64,000 bases of DNA from Chloroflexota bacterium (GCA_013388685.1 JACAET010000008.1:1-64000); one strand, 5' to 3'; shown: positions 51,064 to 59,714, numbered from the stretch's first letter. The notes: generated by a model from the sequence alone, not told the origin. Numbers and translations: made by a program.

Positions 51064-52383
51064 TTACGCAGGCTGACTTGCCTTCGCCACGATCTCTTCG
51101 AGCATCTTCGTGGTCAGCGACTTGGGGCGTTCGATGGGCCAGCCGAGGGCGCGCGCCCAGACGTAGTTGGCTGTCACGCCGAGGGCACGACCGACGCCGA
51201 ACAGCACGGTGTAAAAATCGAATTCACGCACGCCGTAGTGATATTGCAGGGTGCCGCTGATGGCGTCCACGTTGGGGGCGGGGTTCTTTGCCTTGCCCTG
51301 CTCGCGGAGGACCTGTGGCACCACCTCGAAGACCAGATCGGCAAGGCGGACGAGGTCGTCTTGCGGAAAGTGCGCCTTGGCAAATTCCATTTGCGCGGTG
51401 AACCGCGGGTCAGGCACACGCAGAACGGCATGACCGTAACCGGGGATGACCTTGCCGCTGTTGAGCGTATCCCACGCGAACTTATACAGGTCGTCGCGCG
51501 AGGGGACGCCGCCGAATTGCTTGTGGACCTCCAACAGCCAGCCGAGGCATTCCTGGTTTGCCAGCCCGTGCAGCGGACCGGCGAGGGCGTTCAGCGCGGC
51601 GGAAAAGGCGTAGTAGGCGTCTGAGAGGGTGGAGCCAGCCAGATGCATGGCGTGAGCCGAAGCATTCCCGGATTCATGGTCGGAGTGCAGGATGAAGTAC
51701 AAGCGGGCCAAGTCGGCATATCCTTTGCGGTCTTCCACGTTCATCATGCGTGCAAAGTTCATGCCATAATCCTGCCGCGGGTTGTATTTCATCTTTTTGG
51801 TTTCGCCGAAGTATTTCATGCGATAGATGAAGGCGGCAATCAGCGGAAGTTTGGCGGTCAGGTTCAGGCTGTCCTCGAGGGCGGCTTCCCAATACTCATC
51901 CTTCTTCATCCCTTCGTGGTAGCGCCTGGCAAACACCGATTCGTTCTGCAGGGCAAGCACCGCTTGCGAGAAGAGGGTCATCGGGTGCATTTCCTTCGGC
52001 ATAGCCTTGAGTACCTTATAAACGTAGTCGGGAATCTCAGCGCGCTTCGCCCATTCGGCTTCCACTTCCTGCGCCTGCCCCTTCGTTGGCACTTCGCCAA
52101 TCATGAGCAGGTAATACAACCCACCGACCAGCGGCATCTTGCCGCCGCGCGCCCTGGGCAGCGCCTTCAGCACCTCGGGGATGGACATGCCGCGAAAGCG
52201 GATGCCCTCGGCCGGGTCAACGTAGGAAATATCCGTTACCAGCGCCTTGACATCACGCATCCCGCCGACCACTTGCCCCACGGTCACGTGATCCACGACT
52301 ACATCGGCATGTTCCTTCGCCAGCGACTTCATCCGCTCGCGCCAGGCGGGCAATTGAGCGGTAATCTTTTCGTGCAGTATCAT
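51064..52383 (-). CDS. gltA: Citrate synthase, eukaryote-like type
   Basis: A 439-residue enzyme condensing oxaloacetate and acetyl-CoA in the TCA cycle. VTDISYVDPAEGIRFRGMSI, PLVGGLYYLLMIGEVPT, YFILHSDHESGNASAHAMHL (active-site His region), GPLHGLANQECLGWL (second His), IPGYGHAVLRVPDPR and PNVDAISGTLQ (catalytic Asp) are clear. The sequence is closer to the mitochondrial-type enzymes than to E. coli GltA by its N-terminal features. The start at 52383 has GGAGG 5 nt upstream; an ATG four codons earlier is possible. It is encoded after mdh with a palindromic repeat between. Confidence 0.93.
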   Translation of the reverse strand: MILHEKITAQLPAWRERMKSLAKEHADVVVDHVTVGQVVGGMRDVKALVTDISYVDPAEGIRFRGMSIPEVLKALPRARGGKMPLVGGLYYLLMIGEVPTKGQAQEVEAEWAKRAEIPDYVYKVLKAMPKEMHPMTLFSQAVLALQNESVFARRYHEGMKKDEYWEAALEDSLNLTAKLPLIAAFIYRMKYFGETKKMKYNPRQDYGMNFARMMNVEDRKGYADLARLYFILHSDHESGNASAHAMHLAGSTLSDAYYAFSAALNALAGPLHGLANQECLGWLLEVHKQFGGVPSRDDLYKFAWDTLNSGKVIPGYGHAVLRVPDPRFTAQMEFAKAHFPQDDLVRLADLVFEVVPQVLREQGKAKNPAPNVDAISGTLQYHYGVREFDFYTVLFGVGRALGVTANYVWARALGWPIERPKSLTTKMLEEIVAKASQPA

Positions 52384-52400
52384 GAATTCCTCCATTAATT

Positions 52401-52450
52401 CCTCACCCCAACCCCTCTCCTGTTTTGGGAGACGGGCAAGGGGAGAGGGA
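52401..52450 (+). repeat. Palindromic repeat P1, copy D, between citrate synthase and mdh
   Basis: CCTCACCCCAACCCCTCTCC, TGTTTTGGGAGACGGGCAAG and GGGAGAGGGA. The inverted CCCCTCTCC/GGGAGAGG halves match the copies inside the molybdenum subunit gene. Here it fills the 69-nt intergenic space. Confidence 0.75.
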
Positions 52451-52452
52451 TA

Positions 52453-53388
52453 TTATAGACTCACCAGTTTCTTCAACGCCTCGTGCGTTTCCTTCACCGC
52501 CGCAGCGGATTTGTCGAACATCGCCTTTTCCTTATCGTCGAGTTGGTACTCGATGATTTTCTCCATGCCGTTTGCGCCCAGCATGACCGGCACACCGAAG
52601 AACATGTCATGCAAGCCGTATTCGCCGTCCATATATGCGGCGCAGGGGACAATCAACTTCTTGTTCTTGAGAATGGCTTCCGCCATTTGGGCGCAGGCGG
52701 CAGAGGGCGCATAGAATGCCGAGCCGGTCTTGAGCAGGTTCACGATCTCGCCGCCGCCTTTGCGCGTGCGGTTGACAATCGCTTCCAGACGATCGGGGGG
52801 CAAATACTCCCGAAGCGGAATCCCGGCGATGTTCGAATGACGCGTGAGCGGAACCATTTCGTCGCCATGACCGCCCAGCACATAACAATCAATATTCTCC
52901 ACGCTCACACCGGTTTCCATCGCCACAAAGGCGCGCATGCGGGCAGAGTCCAAAATCCCCGCCTGCCCCACCACACGGTTGCGCGGCAGGCCGGTCTTCT
53001 TCATCGTCAGGTAGGCCATGGTATCCAGCGGGTTAGTCAGCACGATGTAGAAGGCATCCGGCGAATACTTCAATGTCTCCGTTGCGGCTTTCCCCACAAT
53101 CTCGGCATTGGCAGACAACAAATCATCACGGCTCATACCCGGCTTGCGCGGCAAGCCCGCCGTGATGATGATGATGTCTGAGTCTTTTGTGGCGGCGTAC
53201 TCGTTTGCGCCCACAATCTCGACATCCTTGCCGATAATCGGCATTGCCTCCAGCATGTCGAGCGCTTTGCCCTGCGGCATTCCATCCACCACATCCACCA
53301 GCACCAGGTCCGCAAGTTCGCGCTCTGCCAGCCAGTGGGCTGTGGTTGCGCCGGTCATTCCGGCGCCAATAATGGAAATCTTCTTCAT
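52453..53388 (-). CDS. mdh: Malate dehydrogenase (LDH-like)
   Basis: A 311-residue NAD-dependent enzyme converting malate and oxaloacetate. KISIIGAGMTGATTAHWLA is the nucleotide loop, GLPRKPGMSRDDLL holds the substrate-binding Arg pair, VLTNPLDTM the Asn, QAGILDSARMR the Asp and Arg, and VLGGHGDEMVPL the catalytic His. GGAGG lies 5 nt before the ATG. With the citrate synthase gene just downstream it forms a TCA-cycle pair. Confidence 0.95.
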   Translation of the reverse strand: MKKISIIGAGMTGATTAHWLAERELADLVLVDVVDGMPQGKALDMLEAMPIIGKDVEIVGANEYAATKDSDIIIITAGLPRKPGMSRDDLLSANAEIVGKAATETLKYSPDAFYIVLTNPLDTMAYLTMKKTGLPRNRVVGQAGILDSARMRAFVAMETGVSVENIDCYVLGGHGDEMVPLTRHSNIAGIPLREYLPPDRLEAIVNRTRKGGGEIVNLLKTGSAFYAPSAACAQMAEAILKNKKLIVPCAAYMDGEYGLHDMFFGVPVMLGANGMEKIIEYQLDDKEKAMFDKSAAAVKETHEALKKLVSL

Positions 53389-53421
53389 GGATCCTCCAGT
53401 TGAACAATACGATGTGTACGA

Positions 53422-53448
53422 ATTTTATCCGAAAACCCGACCGGACAA
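53422..53448 (-). promoter_or_regulatory. Possible promoter for mdh
   Basis: Read on the minus strand, TTGTCC (53443-53448) and TAAAAT (53422-53427) are 15 nt apart (or TTTGTC with 16 nt). They lie between the trxB terminator and the mdh start. Confidence 0.35.
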
Positions 53449-53494
53449 AGTACAATTTGTCATTTGTTCGAGATGACTGACTGCAGACAAGAAA

Positions 53495-53520
53495 ACGGTG
53501 ACGCCCTTGGGCGTCACCGT
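53495..53520 (-). terminator. Rho-independent terminator of trxB
   Basis: ACGGTGACGCC (53495-53505) and GGCGTCACCGT (53510-53520) form a perfect 11-bp stem. The loop is CTTG (CAAG as read on the minus strand). On the minus strand it is followed by TTTCTTG, a short U-rich tail, 17 nt after the trxB stop. Confidence 0.85.
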
Positions 53521-53537
53521 CCGCCTCATTCCTGACC

Positions 53538-54479
53538 TTATTCCGATTCTGCTTCGAGGAGCCTGGTCGCCGAAATGGCTGCCGCCGCCCCCATCCCCGC
53601 CGAAGTGACCACCTGACGGAAATGCGGGTCTGCCGCCTCGCCCGCCGCAAACACTCCGCGGACGTTCGTCTCCATCTTCTCATTGACCTTGATGTAACCC
53701 AGGTCGCTCATCTCCAATTGCCCCTTGAACATCTGCGTGTTCGGCGTATGACCGATGAAAATGAAGAGACCATCCGTCTCCAGCGTGGACTCTTCGCCCG
53801 TTTTCACATTCTTGAGTTTCACCCCCTCCAGTTTATCTGTGCCAATCGTTCCGGTGACCACTGTATCCCAGATGAACTTGATCTTCGGGTGGCTCATGGC
53901 GCGCTTCTGCAAAATGGCGCCGGCACGCAGGGTGTCGCGGCGGTGGACGATGGTCACCGAGGAGGCGTAACGGGTGATGAACAAGCCTTCTTCGAGCGCG
54001 CTGTCGCCGCCGCCTACCACCACCACCTTTTTATCCTTGAAGAACCAGCCGTCGCAGGTGGCGCAGTACGACACGCCCCGCCCGGTCAACTCCACCTCGC
54101 CAGGGATGTTGAGGTGATTTGGGCTGGCGCCTGTGGCGATGATCAACACATCGGCAAGATACTCGCCGTTATCGGTCGTCACGCGGAAGGGACGGTTGGA
54201 CAACTCCACCGCGTTCGCCATATCGAATTCGGTCACGGCGCCGAAGCGCTCCGCCTGTTGCTGAAATAACTCGCCCAATTCGGCGCCGCCCACCCCGTCC
54301 GGAAAGCCCGGATAATTCTCGATGGTGTGCGTCAGTGCCGCCTGACCGCCCAACTGCATGCCGGTCAACACCACGGGCTGAAGCTCCGCGCGCGCGGCAT
54401 ACAACGCGGCGGCGTACCCGGTCGGTCCCGACCCTAAAATCAATACTTTGACGTGTTTTGCGTTTCCGTTATCGGACAT
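53538..54479 (-). CDS. trxB: Thioredoxin-disulfide reductase
   Basis: A 313-residue flavoprotein that reduces thioredoxin with NADPH. VLILGSGPTGYAAALYAARA is the FAD-binding loop, VSYCATCDGWFFKDKK the redox-active CATC, VVVVGGGDSALEEGLFIT the NADPH-binding loop and VRGVFAAGEAADPHFRQVVT the second FAD contact. The last usually reads GD; here it reads GEAAD. The ATG at 54479 lies 115 nt beyond the murA stop on the same strand. Confidence 0.93.
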   Translation of the reverse strand: MSDNGNAKHVKVLILGSGPTGYAAALYAARAELQPVVLTGMQLGGQAALTHTIENYPGFPDGVGGAELGELFQQQAERFGAVTEFDMANAVELSNRPFRVTTDNGEYLADVLIIATGASPNHLNIPGEVELTGRGVSYCATCDGWFFKDKKVVVVGGGDSALEEGLFITRYASSVTIVHRRDTLRAGAILQKRAMSHPKIKFIWDTVVTGTIGTDKLEGVKLKNVKTGEESTLETDGLFIFIGHTPNTQMFKGQLEMSDLGYIKVNEKMETNVRGVFAAGEAADPHFRQVVTSAGMGAAAAISATRLLEAESE

Positions 54480-54594
54480 TCTTTGTTCCTCATGCGAAAA
54501 ATGATATCAACCGTGGTTGAGACAACACCCACAGAGCGTTAATTACGGTTCGCCTCTTTTTAGATGCAAACAAAAGCGAAAAGTTGCACACAGC

Positions 54595-55875
54595 CTATTC
54601 CTTCACCCGTTCGAGTTTCGCACCCAGCGCAATCAGTTTCTTGTCCACGTTCTGGTAGCCGCGCTCGATCTGACCGATGTTGCGCACCACCGAAGTCCCC
54701 TTTGCCGTCAGTGCCGCCAGCAAAAGCGACATGCCGGCGCGGATGTCGGGGCTTTCCAAATTCTCGCCGTAGAGTTGATTGGGTCCCTGCACGAGACAGC
54801 GGTACGGGTCGCACAGAATGATGCGCGCCCCCATGCCCACCAGTTTGTCGGTGAAGTACATGCGACCGGAAAACATCCAGTCGTGGAACATGATCGAGCC
54901 GCTGGCTTGGGTTGCCACCGTAATGGCAATGCTGATCAAATCCGTCGGAAAGGCGGGCCAGACGTTCGTCTTGACTTCGGGAATCGCGCCGTCCAAATCA
55001 GGGATAACCTTCAACTCCTGCTCAGCCGGCACAATGATGTCATCGCCTTCCACATTCCAGCGCACTCCCATCCGCTCGAAGATATGTGCAATCATGCCCA
55101 GGTTTTCCACGCCGGCGTTTCTAATCCGCACGGTTCCATGTGTCACCGCTGCCGCGCCAACGAAACTGACCACCTCCAGGTAATCCGGTCCAATCGTAAA
55201 CTCGCCGCCGTGCAGTTTCGGCACGCCATGAATACGGAGTGTATTCGATCCGATCTCCTCGATCTGCGCGCCAAGGTTGTTCAGAAAATGGCACAACTCC
55301 TGCACGTGCGGCTCGGACGCGGCGTTGCGAATGACCGTCTCCCCCTTTGCCGTGACCGCTGCCATAATGGCGTTTTCCGTTGCCGTTACGCTGGCTTCGT
55401 CCATCAGAAAATCCGCTCCGCGCAAACCGTTCGATTTGAAGGCAAAGCCGCGGTCGTAGGTGACCTCCGAGCCGAGGGCGCGTAAAGCGAGGATGTGCGT
55501 ATCGAGACGGCGCCGCCCGATGACATCGCCACCAGGCGGAGGCAGTTTGAACTCGCCGATGCGTGCCGAGAGCGGTCCTGCGACGAGGATGGAGGCGCGG
55601 ATGCGGCGGCAAAGGTCCGGGTCGAGGTCCGCCGGTCTCAGGTCCCGGGCGGTGACGCGCCACGAAGTGGCGTCCAGTTCTTCCACCTGCGCGCCCAGGC
55701 TTTCGATGAGATGCCGCATCACAGAGACATCTTTGATGCGCGGGATGTTCCGCAACACAACAGGTTCTTCGGTCAGCAAACATGCGGCGACCAGGGGCAG
55801 AGCGGCATTCTTGTTTCCGGCGGGCGTCACCTCGCCGTTCAGCGGCGTACCGCCTTCGATGATGAATTTTTCCAT
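54595..55875 (-). CDS. murA: UDP-N-acetylglucosamine 1-carboxyvinyltransferase
   Basis: A 426-residue cytoplasmic enzyme that transfers enolpyruvate from PEP to UDP-GlcNAc, the first committed step of peptidoglycan synthesis. FIIEGGTPLNGEVTPAGNKN at the start (substrate-binding Lys-Asn), RRIRASILVAGPLSARIGEF, GNKNAALPLVAACLL and FPTDLISIAITVATQASGSI are typical. The active-site loop reads PPPGGDVIGRRRLD, with Asp where most enzymes have Cys (Cys115 in E. coli). The start at 55875 has AGGAG 7 nt upstream; an ATG at 55881 directly abuts that site. Confidence 0.93.
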   Translation of the reverse strand: MEKFIIEGGTPLNGEVTPAGNKNAALPLVAACLLTEEPVVLRNIPRIKDVSVMRHLIESLGAQVEELDATSWRVTARDLRPADLDPDLCRRIRASILVAGPLSARIGEFKLPPPGGDVIGRRRLDTHILALRALGSEVTYDRGFAFKSNGLRGADFLMDEASVTATENAIMAAVTAKGETVIRNAASEPHVQELCHFLNNLGAQIEEIGSNTLRIHGVPKLHGGEFTIGPDYLEVVSFVGAAAVTHGTVRIRNAGVENLGMIAHIFERMGVRWNVEGDDIIVPAEQELKVIPDLDGAIPEVKTNVWPAFPTDLISIAITVATQASGSIMFHDWMFSGRMYFTDKLVGMGARIILCDPYRCLVQGPNQLYGENLESPDIRAGMSLLLAALTAKGTSVVRNIGQIERGYQNVDKKLIALGAKLERVKE

Positions 55876-55902
55876 GGTCATCTCCTGGGAAAGTTGCCGA
55901 AC

Positions 55903-55931
55903 ATTGTAAGGCACTTCACAATCTCCTGCAA
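55903..55931 (-). promoter_or_regulatory. Sigma70-type promoter of murA
   Basis: On the minus strand, TTGCAG (55926-55931), 17 nt and TACAAT (55903-55908). The start codon is at 55875, about 20 nt downstream of the expected transcription start, with AGGAG in between. Confidence 0.65.
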
Positions 55932-55988
55932 GCACATTACAGTAAACTTACATGAGAGCCACCGTGAAAATCTGCCGCCTCTATCGGC

Positions 55989-55994
55989 TATAAT
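55989..55994 (+). promoter_or_regulatory. -10 box just before the prepilin peptidase start
   Basis: A perfect TATAAT at 55989-55994 lies 7 nt before the ATG at 56002. There is no ribosome site, so a leaderless mRNA is possible. GTGAAA at 55964-55969 is a weak -35 candidate with 19-nt spacing. The region is divergent to the murA promoter. Confidence 0.5.
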
Positions 55995-56001
55995 AATAAA
56001 A

Positions 56002-56790
56002 ATGTGGTTTGAATTGCTTGTCCCCGTTCTTTTGGGCTGGCTTGCTGGGCTGCTGGTAAACTACCTCGCCGACGTTCTCCCTTTCACCCGCCGCCTGAGC
56101 CAGCCTGCCTGCCCTCGCTGTCAAACCCCTTTTCGCTGGGCAGACTATTTGACCCTGCGCGCCTGCCGCACCTGCGGAAAACGGCGAAGCCTGCGCACGT
56201 GGATCGTGCTGATCCTTGCCGCCGCTTCCTTTCTGTACCTTTGGCTGTTCCCCCGTCCCGGGCTGGGTCTGCCCCTCAGCCTGATCGTCCTGACCTACTT
56301 CGGCGTCATCATTGTCATTGACATCGAGCATCGCCTCATCCTGTTCCCCACGGTGATTGCCGGCGCTGTTTTAGGCTTGATTGCCGGTACCTACCTTTAC
56401 AGCAAACAAGACGGCGTTCTCGCCGGGATGCTGATCTCCCTTTTGGGCGGAGTTGTCGGTTTCGCCATCATGTTCCTTTTTTACAAACTCGGCGAGGTGG
56501 TTGCCCGTTACCGCGCCCGCAAAATGCGCGCCGCCGGGCAGGCGGAGGATGAAGAAGAGGCGCTCGGCGGCGGAGACGTGTACCTGAGCGGCGTGCTGGG
56601 GCTGATGCTTGGCTGGCCCAACGTCATTTTGGGAATCACCGCCGGGGCGCTGGCAGGAGGCGCGATGGGATTGCTGGCGGTCATCGCCTACCTCATCCAG
56701 CGCCGCTACGCCGAAAACAGTCTGATGACGTTCATCCCCTACGGTCCCTCGCTTGTACTGGGAGCGTTTTACATCCTTTATTTCTTTTGA
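56002..56790 (+). CDS. Type IV prepilin peptidase (A24 family)
   Basis: A 262-residue membrane aspartic peptidase that cleaves prepilin leaders. The cytoplasmic loop near residues 35-60 has two Cys pairs (CPRCQTPFRW; CRTCGKRR) for zinc. VIIVIDIEHRLILFP holds the first catalytic Asp and LGGGDVYLSGVLGLMLGWPN the second (GGGD). About seven hydrophobic segments are present. The start at 56002 was chosen because the conserved helix begins there. It would process the pilin-like proteins encoded downstream and elsewhere. Confidence 0.92.
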   Translation: MWFELLVPVLLGWLAGLLVNYLADVLPFTRRLSQPACPRCQTPFRWADYLTLRACRTCGKRRSLRTWIVLILAAASFLYLWLFPRPGLGLPLSLIVLTYFGVIIVIDIEHRLILFPTVIAGAVLGLIAGTYLYSKQDGVLAGMLISLLGGVVGFAIMFLFYKLGEVVARYRARKMRAAGQAEDEEEALGGGDVYLSGVLGLMLGWPNVILGITAGALAGGAMGLLAVIAYLIQRRYAENSLMTFIPYGPSLVLGAFYILYFF

Positions 56791-56820
56791 TTTACGGATA
56801 TTATGCAGTTTGCCGTAGCA

Positions 56821-56834
56821 CGACATTCATGTCG
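56821..56834. repeat. Small hairpin similar to the hairpin array
   Basis: CGACA-TTCA-TGTCG forms a 5-bp stem with loop TTCA. The 12-nt core GACATTCATGTC is identical to that in the fourth hairpin of the array at 25782-25895, suggesting a related intergenic element. Confidence 0.45.
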
Positions 56835-56990
56835 CTTGCAAATGCTGGACCATGGTCTCGCGCAACTGTCTAAGGTGAGTGATTTACAAAAGTGTAAACC
56901 CAGGCGCCTTCGTTTAGTACGAATGTCTTATTTGGTTGGACAACCGAGCCATTAAACTAGAAGAAGGAACCTTGGAGAATAGGAACGACC

Positions 56991-59045
56991 ATGAATCATC
57001 TGAAATTCAATTCCCAAAAGAGCAGGGCACAGGCGATTGTCGAGTTTGCCATTGTCCTGCCTGTGCTGCTGTTGGTGGTCTACGGCTTGATCGAAACGGG
57101 CAGGTTTATCTTCATTGTGTCCTCGGTGAACAACGCCACCCGTCAAGCCGCCCGCTACGGTTCGACCTCCGGCACTGATTCAGCCTACAATGTTCCGCGT
57201 TATCAAGCCTGCGCCGGAATACGACAAGCCGCGAATAACAGCGACTTTCTCAACGCCTTCACCGATGCGGACATCACCATCACCTATGACCGTCCCACTA
57301 GCGGGAACCCCAACCCGACTGATTACGACACTTGTGACGGCACCGCGGACACTGGAGTCTCCGCTATCACTGGAGACCGCATCAACGTTACCATCAATTA
57401 CAGATACAACGCGATTGTTCCCTCTCTGGTCCCCTTTATTTCTCGCACCATGACCGCCTCGAGTTCGCGCACGCTGTTGTTGACGATTTCGGTGCCGCCG
57501 CCGAAAACCCCGACGGTTACCCTCATTACGGCAGATACGCCCGACCCGTCTGAAATTGGCGGGTATGTGGCGGTCACCGTGCAAGTCACGGCGACTTCAT
57601 CCACCCCCACCGGCACTGTCAACATTACCGGCGCGGACGAGAACTGTACGATCACCCTCTCTTCGGGCACAGGCACTTGTAATGTACGGTTTACCTCCAT
57701 CGGTGAGAAAACGATCACGGCGGACTATACTGGCGACGCCAATCACGATGCTAGCAGCGACACAGAGGTTCATACTGTCAACCCCGCCTCGACGGTCACT
57801 ACCATCACTGCCGATTCGCCCGACCCCTCGGTTCCCAATCAATCGGTTAACGTGGCTGTCACCGTTTCCACCGCGTGGGGAACCGCCACCGGGACGGTGT
57901 CCATTACCGGTGCCGATACGAACTGCACCATCACGCTTTCCGGCGGAGCAGGCAATTGCAATGTCAATTTCGCATCCACCGGTACAAAAACCCTGACCGC
58001 CTCCTATAACGGCGACACCGAACATGCTGCAAGCAATGACACTGAAGGTCATACCGTGTTGCCGCCCGGCGTAACGACCACGATCATCACATCCGATAAT
58101 CCAGACCCATCACAGGTGGGCGAAGCGGTTGCGGTCTTCGTCACGGTTACAGGGAGCTCCACCACGCCCACCGGCACGGTCGAGATCACCGGCGCGGATA
58201 CAAACTGCACCATCACGCTTTCCGGCGGGACAGGCAGTTGTAATGTGGTGTTCAACTCCACTGGCAGCAAGACCCTCACTGCCACATATGGCGGTGATGC
58301 CAACAATTCAGGCTCCAGCGACACCGAAAGCCATACCGTCTCGTTACCCGCTGCCATCACCAATATCACATCTGATCTGCCGGACCCGTCGAATCCCGGA
58401 CAGGCGGTGAGCGTCACAGTTGTCGTATCGGGCGGCTCGACAACGCCTACCGGCACGGTTGCCATCACCGGCGCGGACACGAACTGCACCATCACCCTTT
58501 CCGGCGGAACGGGCAGCTGCAATATCGTCTTCAATACCACCGGTTCGAAAACGATTACCGCCACATACAGCGGAGATGGCACTCATGGCGGCAGTACAGA
58601 CACGGAGCCTCATACGGTCGCGGTGGTTGCGCCTTCGATCCCGAACTGTAACACGCTCTCGGTTGCCACCCACCTGTCGAAACTGAAAATGTTGAACGGC
58701 CGAATGGTCATCAACATCACGAATCCGTTCGCTCAATTGCTGCAGATCAGCACCATCAAAGTCACATGGAATCACGACAAAGGACACCAGACCGGCACCG
58801 ACAAGACACTGATCCTCGACAAGGTTTATCTGGGCGGCGGCGTAATCTGGGACGGGAACGAAATCGGACCGGATGCGATCATCATTCCAACTTCTGCCGC
58901 CACGATCCCGGCAAATTCGACCTCTGCCCTGGAATTCCTCTTCCATCAGACGTTCGACCGCTGGGATAATACGGAAAGCGTGGAACTTTTCTTTGCCAAC
59001 CCCGGTTGCGAGACAGTGACGCTCAAGCAGACTGCGCATGAATAA
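56991..59045 (+). CDS. TadE-like pseudopilin fused to four Ig-like domains
   Basis: A 684-residue exported protein. The N-terminus (QAIVEFAIVLPVLLLVVYGL, then IETGRF) is the TadE/TadG class-III signal with an anchoring helix, preceded by a basic stretch. About residues 172-263, 268-353, 361-451 and 455-543 are four bacterial Ig-like repeats of the same type; each has a Cys pair in NCTITLSGGTGSCN. The C-terminal 140 residues form another beta domain. The repeats are similar even at the DNA level, so recent duplication is likely. AGGAA precedes the ATG. The protein may be a stalk-like minor pilin or adhesin. Confidence 0.83.
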   Translation: MNHLKFNSQKSRAQAIVEFAIVLPVLLLVVYGLIETGRFIFIVSSVNNATRQAARYGSTSGTDSAYNVPRYQACAGIRQAANNSDFLNAFTDADITITYDRPTSGNPNPTDYDTCDGTADTGVSAITGDRINVTINYRYNAIVPSLVPFISRTMTASSSRTLLLTISVPPPKTPTVTLITADTPDPSEIGGYVAVTVQVTATSSTPTGTVNITGADENCTITLSSGTGTCNVRFTSIGEKTITADYTGDANHDASSDTEVHTVNPASTVTTITADSPDPSVPNQSVNVAVTVSTAWGTATGTVSITGADTNCTITLSGGAGNCNVNFASTGTKTLTASYNGDTEHAASNDTEGHTVLPPGVTTTIITSDNPDPSQVGEAVAVFVTVTGSSTTPTGTVEITGADTNCTITLSGGTGSCNVVFNSTGSKTLTATYGGDANNSGSSDTESHTVSLPAAITNITSDLPDPSNPGQAVSVTVVVSGGSTTPTGTVAITGADTNCTITLSGGTGSCNIVFNTTGSKTITATYSGDGTHGGSTDTEPHTVAVVAPSIPNCNTLSVATHLSKLKMLNGRMVINITNPFAQLLQISTIKVTWNHDKGHQTGTDKTLILDKVYLGGGVIWDGNEIGPDAIIIPTSAATIPANSTSALEFLFHQTFDRWDNTESVELFFANPGCETVTLKQTAHE

Positions 59046-59145
59046 TCGCCGCCTCAACAAGGAGCGTAAAGCATTCTACGCCGGATTTTCGTGATCTGAC
59101 GCTCATGCGTCCGAATCTCCCAAAGGTTCGAGCAGGCATCTGCCT

Positions 59146-59174
59146 TTGCGCCGATGGGATAAAATTGGTAAACT
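59146..59174 (+). promoter_or_regulatory. Possible promoter before the second TadE-like gene
   Basis: TTGCGC (59146-59151), 17 nt and TAAACT (59169-59174), with the start codon at 59193. Both hexamers deviate from consensus by two or more bases. Confidence 0.35.
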
Positions 59175-59192
59175 ATTCACAGCGAGACATAT

Positions 59193-59636
59193 ATGAACAA
59201 GTCCAAACTCGAACGCGGCCAAAGCCTTGTCGAATTTGCCATCAGCCTGGTGATCATCCTCTGGCTGTTGGCGGGCGCGGTGGAATTCGGCATTGCCCTT
59301 TTCCAATACATCCAACTGCGCGACGCGGCGCAGGAAGGCGCGCTGTACGGTTCGATCAATCCTCCTGCCAGCGCGGCGGCAAATGATCCAAATCGCCTTG
59401 CCATTATTGCGCGTGTACGAAACGCGTCCTCGTCTCCTCTCAACCTCAATGATACGTCCGCAGTGACTGTGACCGTCACGGTCACCGGCAACGGTTGTGT
59501 CAATGGAACGAGTGCCGTCACGGTAACCGCCTCCTATAACCACCAGGTTTTCATGCCGTTCGCGACGCTTTTCATGGGGAACACCATTCCGCTCAGCGCC
59601 TCGGTTACGGATACAATTCTCAATTCGTCCTGTTGA
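59193..59636 (+). CDS. TadE-family pilus assembly protein
   Basis: A 147-residue pseudopilin-like membrane protein. ERGQSLVEFAISLVIILWLL near residue 8 is the TadE signature with one membrane helix, followed by EFGIALFQYIQLRDAAQEGA and a small beta-rich domain with a Cys near each end. Presumably a minor component of a Tad/Flp-like pilus. It lies 147 nt after the previous gene. Confidence 0.85.
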   Translation: MNKSKLERGQSLVEFAISLVIILWLLAGAVEFGIALFQYIQLRDAAQEGALYGSINPPASAAANDPNRLAIIARVRNASSSPLNLNDTSAVTVTVTVTGNGCVNGTSAVTVTASYNHQVFMPFATLFMGNTIPLSASVTDTILNSSC

Positions 59637-59657
59637 CGCCAACCAAATACACGCCTC

Positions 59658-59714
59658 GGGCGGGACCGATACCTGAATCAGGTGCATCAGGTATAATCCC
59701 GCCCGTACTTTTTC
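59658..59714 (+). terminator. Rho-independent terminator after TadE-like gene
   Basis: CGGGCGGGA (59658-59666) and TCCCGCCCG (59697-59705) form a 9-bp stem, with an inner ACCTGA/TCAGGT pair (59671-59676 and 59687-59692), and the tail TACTTTTTC follows. The fit is strong. Confidence 0.85.

Noticed and set aside
57600..58620. Regular DNA repeats that might be mistaken for a CRISPR array
   Set aside because: The units are about 270 bp, are continuous coding sequence and translate to Ig-like domains.
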